From Actinomycetes bacterium (lineage in GTDB: Bacteria > Actinomycetota > Coriobacteriia > Coriobacteriales > Coriobacteriaceae): a stretch of DNA of 6,481 nt. Shown piece after piece: positions 1-6,438 of this stretch. The notes beneath the pieces are model-generated. The model had not been told where the DNA came from. It worked only from the letters and a program-made list of their open reading frames with translations, and did not search any database. The stretch's first letter is position 1. Each line of letters starts with the position of its first letter. A program made the position numbers and the translations under genes. The DNA lies in contig JAEZNV010000119.1 in NCBI GenBank assembly GCA_023441725.1, forward strand, positions 1 through 6,481. The letters run 5' to 3'.

Positions 1-108
1 ATTAATGCGCGAAAGGTCGCCGCTTTCGGCAAGCTCGCTGGCAAGTGCCTGGCGAAGGGCACGCTGCGAGCGAAGGGACCGGCGATCGCATTTCTCGAGC
101 TGGGACAA
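1..108 (-). CDS. TetR/AcrR-family transcriptional regulator, N-terminal fragment (cut by window edge)
   Basis: On the minus strand, a TTG codon at 108-106 opens a frame of 36 codons that runs off the left edge. It begins MSQLEKCDRR and continues SLRSQRALRQALASELAESG, ending DLSRIN at the edge. The pattern of an Arg-rich start followed by R-x-x-R-A-L-x-x-A-L and a short acidic/Gly turn is the first helix of TetR-type DNA-binding domains, which then normally continue into the helix-turn-helix. The helix-turn-helix itself is outside the window, so the family call rests on the first helix only. The start is well fixed: a perfect AAGGAGG lies 4 nt upstream, an in-frame TAA sits five codons upstream of TTG, and no other start codon lies between. 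Inverted repeats just upstream (130-174) suggest autoregulation. Target and ligand are unknown. Confidence 0.62.
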   Translation of the reverse strand, partial: MSQLEKCDRRSLRSQRALRQALASELAESGDLSRIN

Positions 109-112
109 GCGT

Positions 113-119
113 CCTCCTT
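113..119 (-). promoter_or_regulatory. Ribosome binding site that fixes the TTG start of the TetR-like gene
   Basis: The minus strand reads AAGGAGG, then ACGC, then TTG. The match to the anti-Shine-Dalgarno sequence is complete, with a 4-nt gap. Because an in-frame stop lies just upstream, this site decides for the TTG at 108-106. Confidence 0.7.
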
Positions 120-129
120 GTTACTCAAC

Positions 130-174
130 CTGTGCGCTATTGCACAGTGCGAGTATTATTGCACACCGTGTGCA
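130..174. promoter_or_regulatory. Two operator-like dyads upstream of the TetR-like gene
   Basis: Positions 130-147 read CTGTGC, six bases, GCACAG. Positions 160-174 read TGCACAC, one central base, GTGTGCA, a perfect 7-bp dyad. The two share the direct repeat TATTGCACA at 138-146 and 157-165, 19 bp apart (a little under two helical turns). They lie 20-65 bp upstream of the TetR-like start, where an autoregulated TetR gene would carry its operator. On the minus strand an AATAAT preceded by TGC sits between them as a possible extended -10 element, but no convincing -35 is visible. That these are binding sites is inference from symmetry and position. Confidence 0.45.
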
Positions 175-200
175 TCAACACGTAAAGGCAATATTTTAGA

Positions 201-229
201 TGTGACGAAGGGACAGTCCCTTTGTCACA
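201..229. repeat. 29-bp near-perfect inverted repeat (REP-like or terminator-like)
   Basis: Left arm TGTGACGAAGGGAC (201-214), central A (215), right arm GTCCCTTTGTCACA (216-229), with one mismatched pair out of 14. The element ends directly against the TAA stop of the HAD gene (232-230). It could form a hairpin at the end of that transcript, but no T-run follows on the minus strand, so it is not a canonical intrinsic terminator. The pair G207/T223 would be a G-U wobble in plus-strand RNA and an A-C mismatch in minus-strand RNA. Its core (AAGGGACA, TGTCCC-like, CTTTGT) resembles the hairpin at 5164-5202, which suggests a dispersed extragenic palindrome family. Confidence 0.6.
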
Positions 230-1093
230 TTATTCGATGACGGTGCGGGAGCTTTGCTTGCGCATGGTGGCGAGCATGTGTTTGGGAACGGCGTGGACCA
301 TGCAGCTGCCGATGGTCGCGCTCGCGGCAGCCTTAGCTGCATCGCTAGCGTTTTTGGTCGCGTAGCTGTGACGGAAGCGTTTGAGCATGGCAATGTCGTT
401 ACCGCCGTCGCCGTAAACCGCGACCTCGTCCTCGGCAATACCGTAGTAGCCCGCCAGCCAGGCCACGCTCTCGCCCTTGTTGCACGCCACGTCCGTGATC
501 TCGAACATCACCGGATCGAACGGTGCGTTGACCACGCGGTCCGATCGCTCGGCCAAATATGCTTTAAGGTCACGCTCCAGCTCGGGCGAGGTCACGCGAC
601 AGTTGATCTTGCACACATCGTGGCGCAGGATGTCACCGATCGACTGGTCGAAATACTGCTCCTCGTGATACCCGCCACGTGCACGCATGCCGCGCATCAC
701 GATGCGCTTGATAGGACTGTCCTTTTTAAAGCCCGCCTGGTGCATCTCGAACGAACCGCTCGAAAACATGCCATCGGGCGTGGAGCAGTCGAAGCAAATG
801 TCCGGAAACTCCTTGAGCAGCTCCTCGATGATCTGCGGGTCGATGGTCCAGGTCTTGAGCACATCGCCATGGCTGTCGCGCACGATGGACCCATTGGAGC
901 AGCATGCGTCAAGCGTCAGGCCCGTAAAGCCATGCTCGCCGATCGGCAGCGTCGAGCGTCCGGTCGCGGGAACCACATGCAGGCCGGCCTCGGTCAGCTC
1001 GCGAATGGCACGGCGAATGGTCCCGTCTGCCTCGTGCAGGGCATTCAACAGCGTTCCGTCTAAGTCACTCGCAAACATCTTGATCATGGGCAT
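230..1093 (-). CDS. Cof-type HAD-superfamily hydrolase (sugar-phosphate or nucleotide phosphatase-like)
   Basis: A 287-residue cytoplasmic protein with all four HAD motifs in the order expected for the Cof/YidA group (cap type C2B). Motif I is DLDGT at residues 10-14, with nucleophile D10 and acid/base D12. Motif II is the Thr of ATGR (T44). Motif III is K206 in NKGES. Motif IV is GDGGND at 228-233. SNG at 66-68 is also typical. Length matches the family (about 260-290). Such enzymes use Mg2+ and an aspartyl-phosphate intermediate to dephosphorylate small metabolites; the substrate cannot be read from sequence. AAGGAG (1098-1103) lies 4 nt before the ATG at 1093. A second ATG at 1087, giving MIKMFASDLDGT, has a 10-nt gap and matches the usual Cof N-terminus, so it may be the true start. 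TACAAT at 1121-1116 could be a -10 element, without a clear -35. The gene is separated from its upstream neighbour by a hairpin at 1129-1158. Confidence 0.9.
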   Translation of the reverse strand: MPMIKMFASDLDGTLLNALHEADGTIRRAIRELTEAGLHVVPATGRSTLPIGEHGFTGLTLDACCSNGSIVRDSHGDVLKTWTIDPQIIEELLKEFPDICFDCSTPDGMFSSGSFEMHQAGFKKDSPIKRIVMRGMRARGGYHEEQYFDQSIGDILRHDVCKINCRVTSPELERDLKAYLAERSDRVVNAPFDPVMFEITDVACNKGESVAWLAGYYGIAEDEVAVYGDGGNDIAMLKRFRHSYATKNASDAAKAAASATIGSCMVHAVPKHMLATMRKQSSRTVIE

Positions 1094-1128
1094 GCCTCTC
1101 CTTCGTCTGCACGATATTGTAGACGAGA

Positions 1129-1158
1129 ACGGGCGCGCCCCGAGAGAGGCGCGCCCGT
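1129..1158 (-). terminator. GC-rich hairpin, probable terminator of the HD/CmpB/P-II-remnant unit
   Basis: ACGGGCGCGCC (1129-1139) pairs perfectly with GGCGCGCCCGT (1148-1158), giving 11 bp around an 8-nt loop. Read on the minus strand the stem is followed by TTCTCGTCT, a weak T-enriched run; on the plus strand there is none. It lies 16 bp past the stop of the P-II remnant and 25 bp before the HAD ribosome binding site, so it most likely ended the ancestral P-II transcript. Termination strength is uncertain given the poor T-tract. Confidence 0.6.
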
Positions 1159-1174
1159 CAGGCGAAAGATTGCC

Positions 1175-2367
<1,193 letters not shown>

Positions 2368-2370
2368 CGT

Positions 2371-2928
2371 CTACCCTCTCCTCTTTTCACTCGAATCTTT
2401 GCTCGAGCCGTCGCTCGAGCCCTCGCTCAAATCGTTCGCGTCGTCTTTGCGCGGCAGACGGCCGGCGACCGTCTCGCGCAGCGCGCACCATTTATCTGCC
2501 AGGCATACAATCCAAGCCTCACGACACGTCGGCGGCACCGGCACCAGCGGAAACATATGCCGCACGATAATATTCCGCTCGCGCGACGTCAGCTCAAAAT
2601 CTTCCTCCGCACGTGCCAGGGCAAAAAACGGATGCCGAAATCCGTGCAGTCGATGGCTCGGGTCGGGGTCGTGCCAATCGTAGAGAAAGTAATCGTGTAA
2701 CAGGGCTCCGCGCAGCAGCGAGGCACGGTCGACCGAAATGCCAGCACGGCCCAAGCGCTCGGCAAAGGACAGGCTCGCCCGCGCTACCGAAGTCACATGT
2801 GCATAGACCGTCACGTCACCATGCTGGATAAACTCGTGCGTCAGGTCCAAGCGGCCTGCCTGGACCAGCTGGCGGGCGGCATCGTCGACCTCGCGCGCGA
2901 TTTTCTCGGCACGAACGGCACTGGACAT
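2371..2928 (-). CDS. HD-domain protein (predicted metal-dependent phosphohydrolase)
   Basis: Start taken at the ATG 2928, giving 185 residues, because AAGGAGG (2933-2939) lies 4 nt upstream. An in-frame start 15 codons further up (2973) would place this site inside the gene. Likely HD-domain metal ligands are H44, the H78-D79 pair in LLHDYFLYDWHD, H99 and H124, and D145 in CLADKW. HGFRHP, RNIIVRHMFPLVP and EAWIVCLADKWCAL mark a small, widespread family of stand-alone HD proteins. HD proteins usually hydrolyse phosphomonoesters or phosphodiesters of nucleotides; no substrate can be inferred. Residues 161-185 form a Ser/Asp/Lys-rich, probably disordered tail encoded by a short 12-bp repeat. The gene ends 3 bp before the CmpB-type gene, and I infer that the two products may work together. 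No convincing promoter was seen upstream. Confidence 0.85.
   Translation of the reverse strand: MSSAVRAEKIAREVDDAARQLVQAGRLDLTHEFIQHGDVTVYAHVTSVARASLSFAERLGRAGISVDRASLLRGALLHDYFLYDWHDPDPSHRLHGFRHPFFALARAEEDFELTSRERNIIVRHMFPLVPVPPTCREAWIVCLADKWCALRETVAGRLPRKDDANDLSEGSSDGSSKDSSEKRRG
2374..2382 (-). promoter_or_regulatory. Ribosome binding site supporting the GTG start of the CmpB-type gene
   Basis: The minus strand reads AGGAGAGGG, then TAGACG, then GTG. The site overlaps the final codons of the HD gene, and its spacer contains that gene's TAG stop, a layout typical of translational coupling. Confidence 0.6.
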
Positions 2929-2932
2929 GCTG

Positions 2933-2939
2933 CCTCCTT
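2933..2939 (-). promoter_or_regulatory. Ribosome binding site that fixes the ATG start of the HD gene
   Basis: The minus strand reads AAGGAGG, CAGC, ATG. The perfect match at this position makes the downstream ATG (2928) the start rather than the upstream in-frame ATG at 2973. Confidence 0.7.
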
Positions 2940-3014
2940 CCAGCGGCTCACGGCGGCAAACCACGGACTGCACGCATTGAATAAAATCATCATCGAATTT
3001 ACTAGTATGGCATC

Positions 3015-3032
3015 GGACAAAACGTTTTGCCC
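3015..3032. promoter_or_regulatory. LacI-family-like operator palindrome in the divergent intergenic region
   Basis: CAAAACGTTTTG (3018-3029) is a perfect 12-bp palindrome centred on CG. One mismatched pair further out it continues with GG and CC, giving 18 bp in total. AAACGTTT cores with a central CG are characteristic of LacI/GalR-type operators, including CcpA and PurR sites. It lies between the divergent HD gene (start 2928) and DXS-like gene (start 3157), so it could control either or both. No clear -35/-10 pair was found next to it, and the cognate regulator is not in the window. Confidence 0.4.
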
Positions 3033-3104
3033 CGCCAGTTGGCGAATTACCGCGCCGCCGTCACATATCAAACGCCAAAATGTGCGAGACTGTTTTGTGC
3101 AATT

Positions 3105-3129
3105 GTGCCGGCCGAGGGAGCGCCGGCGC
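3105..3129 (+). promoter_or_regulatory. Leader hairpin before the DXS-like gene
   Basis: GTGCCGGC (3105-3112) can pair with GCCGGCGC (3122-3129) around a 9-nt loop, with one G-U pair in RNA. It sits 11 nt before the GGAG (3141-3144) used for the DXS-like start. It may be a simple stabilising leader hairpin or a weak attenuator. No T-run follows, so it is not an intrinsic terminator. Confidence 0.35.
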
Positions 3130-3156
3130 TCGATTCGCATGGAGTAACCCACAACG

Positions 3157-4938
3157 ATGCTGCTTACGCAAACGACAACGCCCGAGGACGTCAAGGCTCT
3201 TAATCGCGCCGAGCTCCCGCAGCTCTGCGACGAGATTCGCCACGCCATCCTCGAAAGCTCCGCCGCTGTCGGCGGACACGTTGCCCCCAACCTGGGCGTC
3301 GTTGAGCTCACGGTCGCGCTCCATCGCGTGTTTAACTCCCCCACCGACAAAATTGTCTTTGACGTGTCGCACCAGACCTACGCCCACAAGGCGCTGACTG
3401 GGCGCGCGTACACCTATATCGATCCGGAGCGTTATGGTGAGGCTTCTGGCTTTGCCAATCCCGACGAGTCCGAGCACGACCTGTTTGCCATGGGGCATAC
3501 CTCGACCTCGGTGAGCTTGGGCTGCGGCCTTGCCCACGCGCGCGACCTGGCGGGTGACACGTATAACGTCATTACCGTTATTGGCGACGGTTCGCTTTCG
3601 GGCGGCTTGGCGTTTGAGGGCTTTAACAATGCCGCCGAGCTCGGCAGCAACCTGATCATCATCGTCAACGATAACGACCAGTCCATTGCCGAGAACCATG
3701 GCGGCCTCTATCGCAATCTGGCCGAGCTGCGCGCCAGCAACGGCACCTGTGAACGCAACGTTTTCCGCGCGATGGGGCTCGACTACCGCTATCTGGACGC
3801 CGGTAACGATGTGTTGGCCCTCGTCGATGCGCTGCAGGAACTGCGCAATATCGATCATCCCATCGTGCTGCACGTCTCCACCGCCAAGGGCAAGGGCTTT
3901 GAGCCGGCCCAGAGCGACCCCGAGCGCTGGCACCACGTGGGTCCGTTTGACATGGCGACTGGGCGCAAGCTCTGCCCGGGCCATCCGAGCGAGCCTGCAC
4001 CGCGCACCTATGCCGACATTACGGGCGAGGCGCTCAGCGCCGCCATCGAGCGCGATCCGCAGGTCGTGGGCATCACGGCCGCCACGCCCTACATTATGGG
4101 CTTTACACCCGAGCTTCGCGCTGCCGCCGGCAAACAGTTCGTCGATGTGGGCATTGCCGAGGAGCACGCCGTGACCTTTGCCACCGGGCTTGCGCGCTCG
4201 GGCGCCAAGCCAGTCTTTGGTGTGTACGGCACGTTTTTGCAGCGCGCCTACGACGAGCTGTGGCACGACCTGTGCCTCAACGATGCCCCCGCAACCATCT
4301 TGGTGTTTGGCGCGTCGATCTTTGGCACCACATCCGAGACGCACCTCTCATTCTTTGATATTTCCATGCTGGGCGGTCTTCCCAACATGCACTACTTGGC
4401 GCCGGCCTGCATGGAGGAATATCTGTCCATGCTGAGCTGGTCGCTCGACCACCGCGAGCATCCCGTGGCAATCCGCGTACCGGGCATCGGCCTGGTGAGC
4501 CGTCCCGACCTTGCGCCCGCCGAAGACACCGACTACAGCACCGTTCGCTACAACGTGGTGCGTCAGGGCCGCGACGTTGCCGTGCTCGCGCTCGGCGATT
4601 TCTTTGAGCTGGGCGAGCGCGTGGCAAACCGTCTGACTGCCGAGTACGGCATCGAGGCCACGCTCGTCAACCCGCGCTTCGCAACCGAGCTCGACCGCGA
4701 GTTCCTCGACAGCCTTGCCGCCGAGCATCGCGTCGTCGTCACCCTCGAGGACGGCATCTTGGACGGCGGCTGGGGCGAGCGCGTAGCATGTTATCTGGCA
4801 TGCACGCCGTTGCGTACGCGCACCTTCGGCATCGCCAAGGGCTTCCCCGACCGCTACGACCCCAACGAACTGCTCGCTCAAAACGGCATGACGGTCGAGA
4901 ATATGGCCGCCGAAGCCGTGAGGCTACTCAACGAGTAA
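3157..4938 (+). CDS. dxs: 1-deoxy-D-xylulose-5-phosphate synthase family protein (divergent, DXS-like)
   Basis: A 593-residue thiamine-diphosphate enzyme, slightly shorter than E. coli DXS (620). The N-terminal cofactor domain (about 5-270) has GGH (39-41), SHQTYAHK (71-78), GHTSTS (113-118) and the Mg/ThDP motif GDG (143-145) with N173. The pyrimidine domain (about 284-445) has GIAEEHAV (332-339, catalytic E335) and GTFLQRAYD (358-366). A transketolase C-terminal domain fills about 465-590. DXS condenses pyruvate with glyceraldehyde 3-phosphate to make DXP, the entry to the MEP isoprenoid route and a precursor of thiamine and pyridoxal. By eye, E. coli R420, D427 and R478 align with G385, T392 and G443, whereas Y392, R398 and H431 are kept (Y357, R363, H396). 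The symbol therefore marks the family; true DXS activity is doubtful. MLLTQTTTPEDVKAL fits the family N-terminus; GGAG (3141-3144) is 12 nt upstream, a long gap. Monocistronic, ending in a terminator. Confidence 0.9.
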   Translation: MLLTQTTTPEDVKALNRAELPQLCDEIRHAILESSAAVGGHVAPNLGVVELTVALHRVFNSPTDKIVFDVSHQTYAHKALTGRAYTYIDPERYGEASGFANPDESEHDLFAMGHTSTSVSLGCGLAHARDLAGDTYNVITVIGDGSLSGGLAFEGFNNAAELGSNLIIIVNDNDQSIAENHGGLYRNLAELRASNGTCERNVFRAMGLDYRYLDAGNDVLALVDALQELRNIDHPIVLHVSTAKGKGFEPAQSDPERWHHVGPFDMATGRKLCPGHPSEPAPRTYADITGEALSAAIERDPQVVGITAATPYIMGFTPELRAAAGKQFVDVGIAEEHAVTFATGLARSGAKPVFGVYGTFLQRAYDELWHDLCLNDAPATILVFGASIFGTTSETHLSFFDISMLGGLPNMHYLAPACMEEYLSMLSWSLDHREHPVAIRVPGIGLVSRPDLAPAEDTDYSTVRYNVVRQGRDVAVLALGDFFELGERVANRLTAEYGIEATLVNPRFATELDREFLDSLAAEHRVVVTLEDGILDGGWGERVACYLACTPLRTRTFGIAKGFPDRYDPNELLAQNGMTVENMAAEAVRLLNE

Positions 4939-4939
4939 G

Positions 4940-4976
4940 AAAACCTCCGCAAGGGAAGCGCCCCTGCGGAGGTTTT
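4940..4976 (+). terminator. Rho-independent terminator of the DXS-like gene
   Basis: AAAACCTCCGCA (4940-4951) pairs perfectly with TGCGGAGGTTTT (4965-4976), and an inner GGG/CCC tightens the loop. TTTTAATTTT follows the stem. It begins 1 nt after the TAA stop. The A/T flanks could let it act in both directions. Confidence 0.92.
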
Positions 4977-4995
4977 AATTTTCGCGACGCGATTA

Positions 4996-5130
4996 TCTCA
5001 ATCTGTAACATCTAGGACCCGAATTCCCGTCTAACTGTTACAGATTGAGACATTCGAATTCTCCTGAAGAGAAAATCTCAATCTGTAACAGCTACTCGGC
5101 AAAAAAGGCTGCAGATGTTACAGATTGAGA
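4996..5130. repeat. Array of four 15-bp repeats in alternating orientation with a 40-bp period
   Basis: TCTCAATCTGTAACA occurs at 4996-5010 and 5076-5090; its exact reverse complement TGTTACAGATTGAGA occurs at 5036-5050 and 5116-5130. Starts are 4996, 5036, 5076 and 5116, so the period is exactly 40 bp and every spacer is exactly 25 bp. The three spacers are not similar, apart from a GAATTC in the first two. Orientation alternates, so any neighbouring pair can form a 15-bp stem with a 25-nt loop, either as two side-by-side hairpins or as one central hairpin. The array sits between two terminator-like hairpins and codes for nothing convincing. It could be a multi-site protein-binding platform, a recombinase or transposase target, or a structured RNA. 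It is not a CRISPR array. Function unknown. Confidence 0.9.
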
Positions 5131-5163
5131 CAGAACAGTAAGGCATGCCGCCGCATCGGCCAG

Positions 5164-5202
5164 AACCACCACAAAGGTGCCTGTCCCCTTTGTGGTGGTT
5201 TT
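5164..5202. terminator. Strong hairpin with T-tract (terminator-like; possible REP-family element)
   Basis: AACCACCACAAAGG (5164-5177) pairs perfectly with CCTTTGTGGTGGTT (5187-5200) around the 9-nt loop TGCCTGTCC. TTTT (5199-5202) follows on the plus strand, overlapping the end of the stem. It could terminate any transcript crossing the repeat array. Its core (AAAGG, TGTCCC, CTTTGTG) resembles the inverted repeat at 201-229, and a partial copy (CCTGTCCCTTTTTGTTAGG) appears at 5308-5326. This suggests a dispersed palindromic element used here as a terminator. Confidence 0.6.
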
Positions 5203-5369
5203 CGCTGCCGCCATTATAGCGACCGCCGTGAGCGATCATGTCGTCCGCGAAACACTATTTCAGCTGTAATAATCGACGTTTGCCCAGATAAAACCTGCCA
5301 AAATAAACCTGTCCCTTTTTGTTAGGTACAATAACCCATAAGGTAGGTATGTTTCTGAGTTATTTCGTG
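5203..5369. other. Non-coding stretch between hairpin and promoter
   Basis: Part of the 504-bp gap between the DXS-like and binding-protein genes. No frame here looks like a protein. It holds the partial repeat at 5308-5326, the direct repeat AAACCTG at 5291-5297 and 5305-5311, and weak AT-rich hexamers (TTATAG near 5214, AATAAT near 5268) without good -35 partners. Nothing else is supported. Confidence 0.5.
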
Positions 5370-5399
5370 TTGACCCATTTGAGCGCGATGGGGTATAAC
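5370..5399 (+). promoter_or_regulatory. Sigma-A-type promoter of the binding-protein gene
   Basis: TTGACC (5370-5375) and TATAAC (5394-5399) are separated by 18 bp and lie 44 bp before the ATG at 5443. This predicts a leader of roughly 37 nt. CCCAT (5374-5378) and ATGGG (5388-5392) form a small dyad overlapping the -35 and filling most of the spacer, which could be an operator. AAAGG (5429-5433) is the ribosome binding site, 9 nt before the ATG. Confidence 0.75.
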
Positions 5400-5442
5400 T
5401 CTACTCAACCGCTAGGGATTTTATTGAGAAAGGTGTTCTACC

Positions 5443-6438
5443 ATGAGCAAGAACCTCTCCCAGCAGGTCATTCTCGACCGCCGCGGCTTCGTTGCCGCCA
5501 CCTTCGCAACCGTCGCCGGCCTTGGTCTTGCCGGCTGCTCCGACACCAGCGCCGAGGCCGACAAGGGTTCCGCCGCCGGCTCCTCCAAGAGCTCCGAAGA
5601 TACCGAGGCTTCCACCACGCTCGACGCCAAGGCATTCGACAAGCTCGTCGACAACGGCCCCAAGGCCGATGACGACGCCATCGCTGCCAGCACCTGGGCC
5701 ACGGCCGTTAAGGACGCCGGCGTCTTTAAGATCGGTGGCGTTCAGACCTCCACGCTCTTCTCCCTCCTCAACGAGAAAGACGGTCAGACCCGCGGCTTCG
5801 ACGCCGGTATCGCACAGCTCCTGTCCAACTACATTCTGGGCGAGAACAAGGTCGAGATCACCCAGGTGACCTCGGACACGCGCGAGTCCGTCCTGCAGAA
5901 CGGCCAGGTCGATGCCGTCTTTGCCACCTACACCATCACTGACGAGCGCAAGAAGCTCGTCTCCTTCGCCGGCCCCTACTACTACACCCAGCAGGCCATC
6001 CTGGTGCTCGCCGATAACGACGACATCAAGGGCGTCGATGACCTGGCCGACAAGAACGTCGCCGTCCAGTCCGGCTCCAACGGCCCCGCTATCCTGGAGG
6101 AGTTCGCCCCCAAGGCCAGCCAGCAGGAGTTCAAGACCGCCGCGGAGGCCCGTCAGGCACTCCCGCAGGGCCGCGTTGACGCCTACGTCATCGATAACAA
6201 CATGCAGCAGAGCGCCCTGGTCCGCGAGCCCGGCAAGTACAAGATCGCCGGCAAGCCCTTCGGCAGCAAGGAGCCCTATGGCATCGGTCTGCCGCTCGAT
6301 TCCGACGGCGTCGCCTTTGTCAACGACTTCCTCAAGAAGATCGAAGACGATGGTACCTGGACCGAGCTGTGGCAGATCTGCATCGGCGACCGTACGGGCG
6401 ACACCAATGTTCCCGAGCTGCCCGAGATCGGCGCCTAG
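5443..6438 (+). CDS. Polar amino-acid ABC transporter substrate-binding lipoprotein (glutamate/glutamine type)
   Basis: A 331-residue SBP_bac_3-family protein that would capture an amino acid outside the membrane and deliver it to an ABC permease. The signal region (1-32) has a twin-arginine-like RRGF (13-16), a hydrophobic stretch and the lipobox LAGC with C32 as the lipidated residue. A Ser/Ala/Glu-rich linker (about 33-60) follows. The binding fold shows GVFKIGG (93-99), RGFDAGIA (117-124), R147-ESVLQNGQVDAVFATY, ITDERKKLVSFAGPYY (165-180; R169 aligns with the Arg that holds the ligand carboxylate in HisJ-like proteins), and DAYVIDNN (246-253). ITDERKK with PYY is closest to GluB/GlnH-like proteins, but the ligand is inferred. 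Where relatives have GFDVDIA, this one has Gly at 122. Strong preference for C-ending codons suggests high expression. Permease and ATPase genes may lie downstream, outside the window. Confidence 0.88.
   Translation: MSKNLSQQVILDRRGFVAATFATVAGLGLAGCSDTSAEADKGSAAGSSKSSEDTEASTTLDAKAFDKLVDNGPKADDDAIAASTWATAVKDAGVFKIGGVQTSTLFSLLNEKDGQTRGFDAGIAQLLSNYILGENKVEITQVTSDTRESVLQNGQVDAVFATYTITDERKKLVSFAGPYYYTQQAILVLADNDDIKGVDDLADKNVAVQSGSNGPAILEEFAPKASQQEFKTAAEARQALPQGRVDAYVIDNNMQQSALVREPGKYKIAGKPFGSKEPYGIGLPLDSDGVAFVNDFLKKIEDDGTWTELWQICIGDRTGDTNVPELPEIGA

Noticed and set aside
5..199. Plus-strand open frame of 64 codons at the left edge
   Set aside because: It overlaps the TetR-like start on the other strand and the operator-like dyads, has no ribosome binding site, and its product is compositionally unnatural.
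254..1063. Plus-strand open frame (269 codons) opposite the HAD gene
   Set aside because: Antisense shadow; all four HAD motifs lie on the minus strand.
3139..3147. Two-codon frame ATG-GAG-TAA just before the DXS-like start, as a regulatory minimal ORF
   Set aside because: It has no ribosome binding site of its own and the GGAG inside it is better explained as the ribosome binding site of the main gene.
3061..4344. Long minus-strand open frame (427 codons) opposite the DXS-like gene
   Set aside because: The plus-strand protein matches the DXS family along its whole length; the antisense product is low-complexity and unlike any family.
4996..5130. Repeat array as a CRISPR array
   Set aside because: Repeats are only 15 bp, spacers 25 bp, orientation alternates instead of being direct, and no cas gene is near.
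5190..5219. Possible promoter TTGTGG / TTATAG downstream of the second hairpin
   Set aside because: The -35 lies inside the hairpin arm, the match is weak and no gene follows closely.
5125..5325. Plus-strand open frame of 66 codons across the hairpin at 5164-5202
   Set aside because: It is built largely from the palindrome and repeat sequence, has no ribosome binding site and resembles no protein.
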